This document shows positions 41,738-50,231 of a stretch of 64,000 nt of DNA, piece by piece; positions within the stretch are counted from its first letter, which is position 1, and each line of letters starts with the position of its first letter. The stretch comes from Dermacoccus abyssi. GTDB taxonomy: Bacteria; Actinomycetota; Actinomycetes; Actinomycetales; Dermatophilaceae. The notes below the pieces were generated by a model that did no database searches, was not told the origin of the DNA, and saw only the letters and a list, made by a program, of their open reading frames with translations. Location: NCBI RefSeq assembly GCF_034541975.1, contig NZ_JAVYJM010000002.1. The stretch is one strand, 5' to 3'. The position numbers and the translations under genes were made by a program.

Positions 41738-42559
41738 TCACGTCGCAGCCGCTTGCTCGGCGTGCGACTTGAGCACGGCGACAGCATCGCTCGGGTGTTC
41801 GAGTGCCAACGCGGTGCCAGTGACTTGACGCTCAGCTCCGAGCAAGCTGACGGCTCGCACCGGTTCGGCGAGTTCGATCCGGACGTTCGGCGGGGCCATA
41901 GGACGCTCGATCACGAGGCATGAGCGCGGTGGGTCTGCAAGCGCCCCGATCGGTGTCACGGAACTCACGAGGCCCCAGGGCACCTCGGCCACGGTGAGCG
42001 GTCCGACTCGCAGATGCAGCATGTCGGCCGTCAGCACGTGGGGGTAGGCCCTTCGCGTGGCCACCCAGCCGATCGTCCACCAGATCCCGTACAGGGATAG
42101 GGCGAGGACGAGCCACCTAACCCCCGCGAATGCAGCGACTCGATGCCAAGGAACGGCAGTGTGAACCGCTGCCGCTTCCACGGCCATCACGGCGATGAGA
42201 ACACCCATCACAGGTGCCTCTCCGTCGGGTGCCTGCAGACCAGTGGCCCCGATCGGTAGATCAGGGCGGCCACCCCATCGCAGCCACACACCTCGCGCGA
42301 GTGAGAGCTCGAGCGTGATGAGACGTGCAATTCGGCGCGGCAGCGGCCCCGCAAGCGCCGCTTCGATCCGTTGCGACCACAGGGCACTCAGGCTCGCATA
42401 GGCACGAACGGCAGCGAACACGGCCCAGACGGCTAGGGCCAGCTCGACGACGATGACGGCAACGATGAGATGGCGAAGCCCGCTTCCGCCCGTGACCGCG
42501 AGCAGGACCTCGGCGAGCAATACGAGGCCGAGCGCGACCGATACCCATCGGCGCCTCAC
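41738..42559 (-). CDS. Membrane protein of unknown function, MerR-linked
   Basis: A 273-residue protein with about four predicted helices (6-24, 29-50, about 117-135 and about 146-166) and a soluble C-terminal part with VLTADMLHLRVGPLTVAEVPWGLVSSV, which looks like the bPH/PH-like domain of small actinobacterial membrane proteins. Its start overlaps the merR-type stop by 4 bases, so it is probably the regulator's target or partner. I cannot assign a substrate or role. Confidence 0.8.
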   Translation of the reverse strand: MRRRWVSVALGLVLLAEVLLAVTGGSGLRHLIVAVIVVELALAVWAVFAAVRAYASLSALWSQRIEAALAGPLPRRIARLITLELSLARGVWLRWGGRPDLPIGATGLQAPDGEAPVMGVLIAVMAVEAAAVHTAVPWHRVAAFAGVRWLVLALSLYGIWWTIGWVATRRAYPHVLTADMLHLRVGPLTVAEVPWGLVSSVTPIGALADPPRSCLVIERPMAPPNVRIELAEPVRAVSLLGAERQVTGTALALEHPSDAVAVLKSHAEQAAAT

Positions 42560-43233
42560 GGCGTCCCGTTGCGCGCATCAAGCACGACCTGACGAATCCT
42601 CGTCCGATCCGCCGGGCTCACTCCGAGGAAGCGAAGCCACACCTCGAAGGCCGGGCCCAGCTTCGCAGTACGCACGAGGACACGCAGTTCGTGCGGCCAT
42701 TGGGCTGGTGGTGGAACTCGCCCGAGGCGAGCAGCCGTCTCGTACGCCGAGGTGAGTGCCGCGAGCACCCGCCCGTCGCCGTCCCGCCGCCTCACAAGAT
42801 CCAGGGCGCGTCGTTCGGCGCGGACGAGGCTCTCCGGAAGCCCGATCCGGGCCGCGGCATCCTCCATCGCCGTTACGGCCTGGTCGTAGACCGCGGCGAA
42901 CTCGTGCTCATGGGCCAGCATCGCCTCCAGCTTGGAGATGCGCACTTCGATCGCCGCGCGTTCCACCATGGCCTTGTTCAGTGCGACCTGCAGGCGATCT
43001 TTCGTGTCCCGGCCCGAATGGGCCGCGTCCTTGAGCGAAACTCCCACATCCGCGAGCGCCCGCAGCGCGAGCAACCGGTCCACGTCGTCACAGTCATAGA
43101 GCCGATACCCGTTCGGTGATCGTGCGGGCTCGGGCAGCACGCCGACCCGGTGGTAGTGACGGATAGCCCGCGGGCTGACTCCGGCGAGGGCGGCCAGCTC
43201 ACCGATCCAGAAGAAGCCCGGCATGTCGCTCAT
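42556..43233 (-). CDS. MerR-family transcriptional regulator
   Basis: A 225-residue regulator. The N-terminal winged helix domain (8-75) contains WIGELAALAGVSPRAIRHYHRVGVLPEPARSPNGYR. A long coiled-coil (about 90-130, AMVERAAIEVRISKLEAML) links to a C-terminal helical effector domain without the cysteines of metal-sensing MerR proteins, so an organic ligand is more likely. The downstream membrane gene overlaps it. A near-perfect dyad lies in its promoter. Confidence 0.9.
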   Translation of the reverse strand: MSDMPGFFWIGELAALAGVSPRAIRHYHRVGVLPEPARSPNGYRLYDCDDVDRLLALRALADVGVSLKDAAHSGRDTKDRLQVALNKAMVERAAIEVRISKLEAMLAHEHEFAAVYDQAVTAMEDAAARIGLPESLVRAERRALDLVRRRDGDGRVLAALTSAYETAARLGRVPPPAQWPHELRVLVRTAKLGPAFEVWLRFLGVSPADRTRIRQVVLDARNGTP

Positions 43234-43241
43234 GGGTTCAT

Positions 43242-43271
43242 CCTCGACGTTGTCGCCACGTCAAGGTCAAG
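43242..43271 (-). promoter_or_regulatory. MerR-type promoter with operator dyad in a 19-bp spacer
   Basis: On the minus strand a TTGACC hexamer is followed by a 19-base spacer and GAGGAT, and the dyad CCTNGACGT-N7-ACGTCNAGG (43242-43266) fills the spacer. Elongated 19-20-base spacers with a central dyad are the hallmark of promoters that MerR-family proteins remodel. Confidence 0.6.
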
Positions 43272-43362
43272 AAGGCAACGAAGTTCGCGAGCTCGAACGC
43301 CCATGAAGAGGCCGTCCAAGACGCGAGCCCGCCCCGGACCGGCCTTCGATGATGCCCTGGCG

Positions 43363-44556
43363 TCAGCCGAGCTTGTTCCACTTCGCCGCGGAGCGCCTGG
43401 CCTTCACATCGCTCGCCTTCGAGCGGGCGCCCGACGCTGCGCCGGCGAGAGTGGCCCTGGGGTCGTTCTTGAGGTCGGTGGCGGCCTTCTTCGCGGCGGG
43501 AACGCCGCGCTTGAGGGTCGAGCGGACAACCGGAAGCGCCGTCGCGAAGACGGGGAAGAGCGGCGAGAGAGCCTTGTCGTAGGTGCCGACGAGCATGTCC
43601 TCGTGCTTGGCGAACTGACGCTTGAAGTCGGAGATACCGTCGTTGAGCAGCCCGTTGAAGTCGTAGCGCTCGACGCCCTGTTCCTTGACGTGCTTCATCG
43701 CCCAGAACTTGAGGCCGTAGTTGAGGCGCAGCTTCATGCCGCGCGGGTTGACGCCGCCGTAGAGCTCGAACGCCGTCTTGCCCGAGACAACGAGCCAGAC
43801 GAAGGCGACAACCTCGTCACCCTCCCAGGCCGCGATGAGCTGCGAAGCCGGCCCCATGAAATCGCGGATCTGCTCGTGGTAGAGGTCGGAGTGGACGGCG
43901 AAGTTGGCGCGCTTCGCTGTCTCCTTGTTGATGGCCAGCACCTGGTCGAGGTCGGACTGCTCGGTGACGAGGCCGAAGCGCACGTTCTCGGCCTTGAACG
44001 ACTTGCGCACGTTCTGGCGGGTGGAGCTCGACAGCTCCTTCATGATGGTGTCCTCGTCGCGCGTCACGTCCACGATGAGAGTGCGAGGGATGAGCCCCGT
44101 GTTCTCGCTGCGCTTGTAGCCCGCAGCTTCGACATCGGCCAGCCAGTCCGAGGACGGTGCCGCAATCCTCTCGGCGAGGTCTTCGTCCGAAACGCCCTTC
44201 TCCAGCGGGGAGAAGGGGGCCTCCCAATCGGGTTCGATCGTGATGCCGATCGGCCCGTGGGTGCGCTTGACGTAGTCGGCGAGTGCCTCGACGACGCGGC
44301 CACGGTCGGCCTCTTGGGCCTGCGGGCCACGCGGGACGTACGCGAGTGACTTGAACGGCTGCGGCAGCGTGCGAAGCAGCACCTGCGCGGAGCCGACGAT
44401 CCGTGCGCCGTCACGCACGACGACCCGGTCGGCACTCCACTCGTACTGCGACTTCAACTCGCCCCATCCCCACAGCTGCAGGGGGTGTCCGCCGGAGGAA
44501 TTGACGAGATCGTCCCACTCGTCGCGGTCGTGGCAGGGGGTCACCGTGAGCGTCAT
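43363..44556 (-). CDS. FemAB-family peptidoglycan bridge aminoacyltransferase
   Basis: A 397-residue member of the lipid II aminoacyl-tRNA-dependent transferase family (GNAT-like fold). It has HPLQLWGWGELKSQYEWSADR at the start, TLIVDVTRDEDTIMKELSSSTRQNVRKS in the middle, and SGKTAFELYGGVNPRGMKLRLNYGLKFWAMKHVKEQGVERYDFNG, the typical second GNAT segment. It probably adds an amino acid to the stem-peptide cross-bridge at the membrane; the residue transferred cannot be read. A Lys/Arg/Ala-rich C-terminal tail (about 340-397) is unusual and may contact tRNA or lipid. TAGCCT 7 bases upstream of the ATG suggests a leaderless start. Confidence 0.88.
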   Translation of the reverse strand: MTLTVTPCHDRDEWDDLVNSSGGHPLQLWGWGELKSQYEWSADRVVVRDGARIVGSAQVLLRTLPQPFKSLAYVPRGPQAQEADRGRVVEALADYVKRTHGPIGITIEPDWEAPFSPLEKGVSDEDLAERIAAPSSDWLADVEAAGYKRSENTGLIPRTLIVDVTRDEDTIMKELSSSTRQNVRKSFKAENVRFGLVTEQSDLDQVLAINKETAKRANFAVHSDLYHEQIRDFMGPASQLIAAWEGDEVVAFVWLVVSGKTAFELYGGVNPRGMKLRLNYGLKFWAMKHVKEQGVERYDFNGLLNDGISDFKRQFAKHEDMLVGTYDKALSPLFPVFATALPVVRSTLKRGVPAAKKAATDLKNDPRATLAGAASGARSKASDVKARRSAAKWNKLG

Positions 44557-44563
44557 GTGAGTC

Positions 44564-44569
44564 AGGCTA
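44564..44569 (-). promoter_or_regulatory. -10 hexamer of the FemAB-like gene, leaderless start
   Basis: Minus-strand TAGCCT with 7 bases between it and the ATG. Confidence 0.45.
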
Positions 44570-44619
44570 TCGGCTCACGGCGACCCGCTCGAAACGTCCA
44601 CGCCGGGCGGCCGCTCCGT

Positions 44620-45273
44620 TCAGGAGAGCCCGGCGCTCTCTCCCTCGGGAACCTCGATGACCTCGACGCCACCGTCGAGACCGTAGTCGCGTACGTGCCC
44701 GAGGTAGATGCCGCGCGCTCGGTCCGCCGCCACCTTGTCGTGGATCGGAATGACGTGCTTCGGCTCGACGGCTCGCACGAACGCAATCGTCTCGCGCACG
44801 GCGGACCACGGCGCCACCAGGGGAAGACAGAGATAGTCGACGTTCTCGGGGCGCCCCTCGAGGGAGTCGCCGGGGTGGAACAGGCGCGGCTCTCCGTCGC
44901 CGCTCGCCACGATGCCGACATTGCTGATCCGCTCGATGTACGGGTGGATCTCGGCGTGCGTCGCACCAACGCCTTCGAAGCGCGCGCCCTTGACGGAGAA
45001 GGTCTCCCCCGCCTTCGTCGCCGTGACGTCGAGGCCTTTGTCGCGCAGCTGCTCGGCGGTCTGTGGGTCGGCGAACCACGCGGCGTCGGGGTTGGCCTCG
45101 CGCAGGGCGTCGAGGCGGTCGGGGTCGAGGTGATCCGGGTGTTGGTGCGTCACGACGATCGCGTCGAGGCCCGCAACGTCGTCGAAGGAGCTGAACGTGC
45201 CCGGGTCGAACAGAACGGTCGCGTCGGCGACGGAGAGTTCGATGCAGGAATGTCCGTGGTGCGTGAGCTTCAT
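44620..45273 (-). CDS. Metallo-beta-lactamase-fold hydrolase (UlaG-like)
   Basis: A 217-residue protein. It begins MKLTHHGHSCIELSV with VTHQHPDHLDPDRL, the HxHxDH zinc motif, then FHPGDS (metal His/Asp) and VIPIHD near the end. The THHGHSC opening and lack of other modules place it in the UlaG/beta-lactamase-like family of small phosphodiesterases and lactonases. Substrate unknown. TACCGT lies 7 bases upstream of the ATG; GAGGGG is too close to act as a Shine-Dalgarno, so a leaderless start is likely. Divergent from guaB1. Confidence 0.88.
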   Translation of the reverse strand: MKLTHHGHSCIELSVADATVLFDPGTFSSFDDVAGLDAIVVTHQHPDHLDPDRLDALREANPDAAWFADPQTAEQLRDKGLDVTATKAGETFSVKGARFEGVGATHAEIHPYIERISNVGIVASGDGEPRLFHPGDSLEGRPENVDYLCLPLVAPWSAVRETIAFVRAVEPKHVIPIHDKVAADRARGIYLGHVRDYGLDGGVEVIEVPEGESAGLS

Positions 45274-45280
45274 GCCCCTC

Positions 45281-45286
45281 ACGGTA
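45281..45286 (-). promoter_or_regulatory. -10 hexamer of the metallo-hydrolase gene, leaderless start
   Basis: Minus-strand TACCGT with 7 bases between it and the ATG. Confidence 0.4.
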
Positions 45287-45390
45287 GGGACACACGCCGC
45301 GGTGTGGGAAGGAGGGCTCGACCTTCGCGCGAAGCGGATGCCGATTCGCCTGGACCCCAACGTCTCCAGGGTGTTGTCGGTGGCTGCGGA

Positions 45391-45396
45391 TAGGCT
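45391..45396 (+). promoter_or_regulatory. -10 hexamer of guaB1, leaderless start
   Basis: TAGGCT with 7 bases between it and the GTG start. Confidence 0.5.
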
Positions 45397-45403
45397 GACG
45401 GAC

Positions 45404-46861
45404 GTGGACTTCATCACCGATCAGCCCCCGTACGACCTCACGTACAACGACGTCTTCATGGTGCCGTCGCGCTCGCACGTGACGAGCCGCCTCGACGTCG
45501 ACCTCACGACGCCCGACGGCGTGGGCACCACGATCCCGCTCGTCGTGGCCAACATGACCGCGATCTCCGGCCGACGCATGGCGGAGACGATCGCGCGCCG
45601 CGGCGGCATCGCCGTCCTACCGCAGGACATTCCGATCGCAGCCGTCCAGGAGACGATCCGGGACGTCAAGGCGAGCCACACGGTGTACGAGACGCCGGTG
45701 ACGATCGCCCCCACCGCTCCGGTCTCCGACGTCCTCGCCCTGCTCGGCAAGCGTGCTCACCGCATGGCTGTCGTCGTCGACGACGAGAACACGCCGCTCG
45801 GTCTCGTGAGCGAAAAGCACTGCCTCGAGGTCGACCGGTTCTCCGTCATCGCCGACGTCATGTCGAAGGACATCACGGTCGTCGAGGTGGGCGGCGACCT
45901 GCAGGACACATTCGATCTGCTCGAACGCGAACACCGCGATCTCGCGGTCGTCGTGGAGAACGACGCGCTCGTCGGTGTGCTCACCAAACGGGGCATTCTG
46001 CGTTCGACGATCTACTCCCCGGCTCTCGACCCACAGGGGCGCCTCGCCATCGGTGTGGCCATCGGCATCAACGGTGACGTCGAGACGAAGGCCCGCACGA
46101 TGCTGGAGTCCCACGCCGACGTGCTCGTCGTGGACACCGCGCACGGTCACCAGGAGAAGATGATCGAGGCGCTCGGCACGGTGCGTCGCGTGCGTGACGA
46201 GTTCGAGGCCGCGAACGGGCGTCGCGTACCGATCGCGGCGGGCAACGTCGTGACGGCTGACGGCGCGCGTGACCTCGTCGAGGCAGGCGCCGACATCATC
46301 AAGGTGGGCGTCGGGCCGGGCGCCATGTGCACGACGCGCATGATGACCGGCGTGGGCCGTCCCCAGTTCTCCGCGGTGCTCGAGTGCGCCGCAGCAGCCC
46401 GTGAACTCGGCGCTCACGTGTGGGCCGACGGCGGCGTGAAGTACCCGCGTGACGTCGCGCTCGCGCTGGCCGCCGGCGGCGCGTCCGTGATGATCGGTTC
46501 CTGGTTCGCCGGCACTTGGGAGTCTCCCGGCGACCTCAACCGGGACGCCGACGGGCGCCTCTACAAGGAGTCGTTCGGCATGGCCTCGGCCCGTGCGGTG
46601 CGCAACCGCACGTCCGCCCAGGGTGCGTTCGACCGTGCTCGTTCGGCCCTGTTCGAGGAGGGCATCTCGAGCTCGCGTATGTACCTCGACGATCAGCGAC
46701 CCGGAGTCGAGGATCTTCTCGACTCGATCATCGCGGGCGTGCGCAGTTCGTTCACGTACGCGGGCGCCAAGAACATCGAGGAGTTCCGCGCGAAGGCTCG
46801 CATCGGTGTTCAGAGCGCGTCCGGCTACGACGAGGGGCGCCCGCGTCACACGAGCTGGTGA
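45404..46861 (+). CDS. guaB1: GuaB1-type IMPDH/GMP reductase family enzyme with CBS pair
   Basis: A 485-residue TIM-barrel enzyme often annotated as IMP dehydrogenase. The catalytic cysteine loop reads VGPGAMCTTRMMTGVGRPQ, and GVGRPQ preceded by TG, together with the late FGMASARAV, is the GMP reductase pattern rather than the IMPDH one. Two CBS domains (about 95-210, MAVVVDDENTPLGLVSEK and DLAVVVENDALVGVLTKRG) are inserted in the barrel, as in actinobacterial GuaB1. It would convert GMP to IMP with NADPH, controlled by nucleotides through the CBS pair. GTG start from the leaderless pattern and the family N-terminus. Confidence 0.9.
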   Translation: MDFITDQPPYDLTYNDVFMVPSRSHVTSRLDVDLTTPDGVGTTIPLVVANMTAISGRRMAETIARRGGIAVLPQDIPIAAVQETIRDVKASHTVYETPVTIAPTAPVSDVLALLGKRAHRMAVVVDDENTPLGLVSEKHCLEVDRFSVIADVMSKDITVVEVGGDLQDTFDLLEREHRDLAVVVENDALVGVLTKRGILRSTIYSPALDPQGRLAIGVAIGINGDVETKARTMLESHADVLVVDTAHGHQEKMIEALGTVRRVRDEFEAANGRRVPIAAGNVVTADGARDLVEAGADIIKVGVGPGAMCTTRMMTGVGRPQFSAVLECAAAARELGAHVWADGGVKYPRDVALALAAGGASVMIGSWFAGTWESPGDLNRDADGRLYKESFGMASARAVRNRTSAQGAFDRARSALFEEGISSSRMYLDDQRPGVEDLLDSIIAGVRSSFTYAGAKNIEEFRAKARIGVQSASGYDEGRPRHTSW

Positions 46862-46878
46862 CCTGGCCCTGACGCTGT

Positions 46879-46914
46879 GCTGCCCCCACCCGAGACGATT
46901 CGGGCGGGGGCAGC
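46879..46914. terminator. Terminator between guaB1 and the convergent MFS gene
   Basis: A 14-bp stem with one A-C mismatch (46879-46892 with 46901-46914). It lies 17 bases after guaB1 and 49 bases from the MFS stop on the other strand. Confidence 0.75.
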
Positions 46915-46963
46915 TGTTGTTCAACTCGCCGAGCGAACCTACTGACGCTGTCTGACCCGGTTC

Positions 46964-48196
46964 TCACCCGGCAGGAGCCTTGCTCTCCGCGCTACTCGGC
47001 ACCTCGAAGGTCCGCATGCTGCGGATGACGAGAGGTACGACGGACGCGACGAGCAGGAAGCACGCTCCCACGGCGATGACCGGACGGGCTCCGTAGGCGG
47101 CGGCCAGGGGCGCCGCCAGCATCGAGCCGAGCGGCAGCGCGACGAAGGACATGAGGATGTCCCACGAGTGCACGCGGCCTTGGAGCTCACCCGGCACGGC
47201 ATGTTGGATCGCCGTTTCCCAGTGCACGTCGTAGAACAGCAGTCCCGCGTAGCCGATGGCAGCGAGTACCGCGATAGGCCATACCGAGTGGAACACCGCG
47301 AAACTGAACGCCCACAGCGGCATGAGGATGAGCGGTGCCCAGCCGGTGAACAGCGGACGTTTGAGATGAATGCGCGCCCCGAGCGCAGCGCCGAGAAAAC
47401 CGCCGAGCCCCTCGGCAGCAGCGACGATGCCGACGGCGTGTGCGCCCCCGAGTTCCGACGCGACGAGCAGCGGGGCGAGCACGAGCACCGCGCCGTTGCC
47501 GATGTGGTAGAAACCCGCGGCCAACAGGCCCCAGAGCAGCCACGAGCGCGAGCGCACGGCGCGCCAGCCCGCCACGAGCTGCGCTGTGAACGCCTCGGAT
47601 CCTTCCGTCCGCACGATGTCGACCGGGCGCGCCCAGGCCAGCACCGCGGCGAGGGAGACCACGAACGTCACAGCGTTGAGGGTGAACCCGAAGGCCGGCC
47701 CGGCGAATCCCACGGCCGCGCCGCCTGTCACGGGCCCGAGCATGAGCATGAGCTGACGCAGGCTGGTCAGCGTGCCGTTCGTGCGTTGACGCTGATCGGC
47801 GGGAATGACGGCTCGTCGCCACGTCATGAAGGCTGGCCCGAAGAAGGCGCCCGCCGCTGCACTGACGAAGGCGCACACGATGACGAGCGGCGTCGACCAG
47901 GCGCCGAAAACAAAGGCCGCGGCGAGCACCGCCGCCGAGATGGCCCTCACGACGTCGGTGAGAGCCATGATGAGGCGCGGCTGCACCCGGTCGGCCCACA
48001 CTCCGCCGAAGAGCGTGAACACCAAGCGTGCGACGGTGGTGGCCGTGATGGCGGCGGCCATCTGGCCCGCACTTCCGTGGGCGAGAACGATGGCTACCGG
48101 CAACGCGACCACCTGGAAGGCGTCGCCCAGCCAGCTCGCCACCTGGCCGGCCAACACGCCCTGCGTCCGTCTCTCCACCCACGAAGTGTGCCGCAT
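46964..48196 (-). CDS. MFS transporter, drug-efflux type
   Basis: A 410-residue inner-membrane protein with about 12 predicted helices. FTLFGGVWADRVQPRLIMAL is the motif-A loop between helices 2 and 3, and LRQLMLMLGPVTGGAAVGFAGP is the family's helix-5 motif C region, which marks exporters. It resembles the MFS_3/enterobactin-exporter-like group of permeases. Substrate and regulation are unknown; no regulator is adjacent. Confidence 0.87.
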   Translation of the reverse strand: MRHTSWVERRTQGVLAGQVASWLGDAFQVVALPVAIVLAHGSAGQMAAAITATTVARLVFTLFGGVWADRVQPRLIMALTDVVRAISAAVLAAAFVFGAWSTPLVIVCAFVSAAAGAFFGPAFMTWRRAVIPADQRQRTNGTLTSLRQLMLMLGPVTGGAAVGFAGPAFGFTLNAVTFVVSLAAVLAWARPVDIVRTEGSEAFTAQLVAGWRAVRSRSWLLWGLLAAGFYHIGNGAVLVLAPLLVASELGGAHAVGIVAAAEGLGGFLGAALGARIHLKRPLFTGWAPLILMPLWAFSFAVFHSVWPIAVLAAIGYAGLLFYDVHWETAIQHAVPGELQGRVHSWDILMSFVALPLGSMLAAPLAAAYGARPVIAVGACFLLVASVVPLVIRSMRTFEVPSSAESKAPAG

Positions 48197-48260
48197 GCGC
48201 GCCGACCAGGCGGGTCTGCAAGGAAGTCACCGACAGTTCGACAGTGCGCTGCGGGGAGAT

Positions 48261-48638
48261 GGTGGGATGAGCCGGCCTGTAAGCCGGGTTGTGTTCCGCG
48301 CACCGTCACCGGTGTCGCTTCGGCGATCATCCATCTAGGCCGCGCATTGCTGCGTGGCTCGAGCAATCTACCCGTGCGCTCAGCGGGCAGCTTCGACGCG
48401 CACTGTTCGATCTTGCTCCGGGTGGGGTTTACCGAGCCGCTCCAGTCACCTGGAGCGCTGGTGGTCTCTTACACCACCGTTTCACCCTTACCGCGCACGA
48501 AGCGCGGCGGTCTGTTTTCTGTGGCACTGTCCCGCGGGTCACCCCGGGTGGCCGTTAGCCACCACCCTGCCCTTCGGAGCCCGGACTTTCCTCGGCGAAG
48601 ACGAATCTTCGACGCGACCGCCCGGCCGACTCATCCAA
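48261..48638 (-). ncRNA. rnpB: RNase P RNA (type A)
   Basis: Catalytic RNA that cuts 5' leaders from tRNA precursors. On the minus strand it has GAGGAAAGTCCGGGCTCC (48576-48593, conserved region CR-I) and ACAGTGCCACAGAAAA (48518-48533, CR-V). The ends GGATGAG... and ...CTCATCC form helix P1. GTAAGCCGGGTTG near the 3' end, read on the plus strand, belongs to the P4/CR-V partner region. Ends are accurate to a few bases. The 5' end is only about 18 bases from the stop of the RNB exonuclease gene; a TAGAGT element at 48645-48650 gives it its own -10. Confidence 0.95.
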
Positions 48639-48644
48639 GGGGCA

Positions 48645-48650
48645 ACTCTA
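48645..48650 (-). promoter_or_regulatory. -10 hexamer of rnpB
   Basis: Minus-strand TAGAGT, about 7 bases before the rnpB 5' end. A matching -35 element, which would lie inside the RNB gene, is not evident. Confidence 0.4.
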
Positions 48651-48657
48651 CCGCCGG

Positions 48658-50127
48658 TCAGGAGGCGGCCTCGACCACCTCGAACGTGAGCTTGCCGCCC
48701 ATGATGTCGGCGTCCGTGAGGCGCACCGTGCAGGTCTCCCCTGCGGGCGGCGCGGTAGCGCCCTCGGCGGCACGGGCTGGTGCGACGACAGCGTGGTCGA
48801 CGAGTTGGACCGTCAGACGTCCGCCACCCTTGCCCTCCTTGTCGGGGCCCTCGACAACGAGCGCGCCGAATGTCTCGCCGACGGAGGACGACAGGGCAGC
48901 TGCCTCCACGCGGTCGACGCAGGCGCGGTCGATCTTTCCGGCGACCTGGTCGCTCGAACGCATGATCTCGGGCAGGTCGGGCAGTGCCTCGCGGGCCCAG
49001 GCGGGCACCTCTCGTCCGTTTGCGAGCGCCTCACAGATGACGAGCCCGAATCGGTCGACGAGGCGACGAAGCGGCGCCGTCACGTGGGCGTACGGCGCGG
49101 CGACGGCGGCCTGCTCGGTGATCTCGGGGGTCGTGCCGTCGAACGGCGTGTAGGCCGCCCCGCGGAACAACGTGACCGCCTCGTGGATGAGCGCGAGGTG
49201 ACGCGGGTCGTCCCGGTCGAGACGGCGCAGGAATGCGCCGTAGGTCTCGTCCTTCGCCCACACGAGCCCGAGGCCCTTGGCCTGGAGGCGGAAGCGTTCG
49301 ACGTCGCGAGGATCGGGCTTCGGCATGGTGCGCAGGATGCCGACGCCACCGTCGAGCATCATGCGTGCCGCCACCATGCCGGTCATGAGTGAGATCTGCG
49401 CGTTCCAGTCCTCGCTGGGCACGGGCGGACGGAAGTGCACCTCGTACCGGCCGGGCTCGGGCTCGCTGACTTCCTGGTCGGGCATCGGCAGCGAGGCTCC
49501 GCCGCGCTCGAGTTCGAGCGTGGCGCGCAGCTCTCCGATGCGCTTGAGCAGGGCGAGACGCGGGTCGTCGCTGCCGGAGTCGACCGCGCCCTGAACGCCC
49601 CGGTAGTCGAGACGTTCGACGCTGCGCACCTGCGCGCGGTAGAGCGTCGCGTCGGTGACCTCACCGCGGGCGTCGAGCGTCATGTCCCACACGAACGCCG
49701 AGCACACCTGATCGGGCAGAAGGCTCGCGGCGCCCTCGCTCAACTGGCTCGGGTGCAGCGGGATGCGCACGTCGGGCATGTAGATCGTCTGGCCGCGACG
49801 GCGGGTCTCGGCATCGAGGTTACCGCCGGGACGCACGTACAGGGGCACATCGGCGATGGCGTAGCGCACCCGGAACCCATCACCGGCCTCCTCGAGATGC
49901 ATCGCCTGGTCGAGGTCCATCGACCCGACGGGGTCGATCGTGAAGAACGGCACGGCCGTTATGTCGCGTTCGGGCATTTGGACCGCAGCCATCGCCTCGC
50001 GGGCCTCCGCGACGGCGGCCTCGGGGTAGTCGAGGCTCAGTTCGTACTCCGCGCGCAGGGCGTCGAAGGAGCGAGCGAGGTCGCCGCCGGTGTCACGGCT
50101 CGGCCAGAGGATGCGGGTCTTCGGCAT
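48658..50127 (-). CDS. RNB-domain exoribonuclease (RNase II/R family)
   Basis: Processive 3'-5' exonuclease of 489 residues, shorter than classic RNase R. The RNB core has TIDPVGSMDLDQAMHLEE with the metal-binding aspartates, YAIADVPLYVRPGGNLDAE, and later YAHVTAPLRRLVDRFGLVI. The N-terminal cold-shock pair is absent and a truncated S1-like C-terminus is present (GRLTVQLVDHAVV), as in actinobacterial RNB proteins. TAGGCT ends 6 bases upstream of the ATG. It is divergent from yaaA across a 104-base gap. Confidence 0.9.
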   Translation of the reverse strand: MPKTRILWPSRDTGGDLARSFDALRAEYELSLDYPEAAVAEAREAMAAVQMPERDITAVPFFTIDPVGSMDLDQAMHLEEAGDGFRVRYAIADVPLYVRPGGNLDAETRRRGQTIYMPDVRIPLHPSQLSEGAASLLPDQVCSAFVWDMTLDARGEVTDATLYRAQVRSVERLDYRGVQGAVDSGSDDPRLALLKRIGELRATLELERGGASLPMPDQEVSEPEPGRYEVHFRPPVPSEDWNAQISLMTGMVAARMMLDGGVGILRTMPKPDPRDVERFRLQAKGLGLVWAKDETYGAFLRRLDRDDPRHLALIHEAVTLFRGAAYTPFDGTTPEITEQAAVAAPYAHVTAPLRRLVDRFGLVICEALANGREVPAWAREALPDLPEIMRSSDQVAGKIDRACVDRVEAAALSSSVGETFGALVVEGPDKEGKGGGRLTVQLVDHAVVAPARAAEGATAPPAGETCTVRLTDADIMGGKLTFEVVEAAS

Positions 50128-50133
50128 GGCCCG

Positions 50134-50139
50134 AGCCTA
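50134..50139 (-). promoter_or_regulatory. -10 hexamer of the RNB gene, leaderless start
   Basis: Minus-strand TAGGCT with 6 bases between it and the ATG. Confidence 0.45.
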
Positions 50140-50218
50140 CAAGCGCACGTCGACGAGAGGCACGCTCCACGCGCGTTGTCCGGCCCGGAACGACTGCTGC
50201 GCCGAGCGAGGATCGGGC

Positions 50219-50224
50219 TACGCT
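50219..50224 (+). promoter_or_regulatory. -10 hexamer of yaaA, leaderless start
   Basis: TACGCT with 7 bases between it and the GTG start. Confidence 0.45.
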
Positions 50225-50231
50225 GGCCCGC

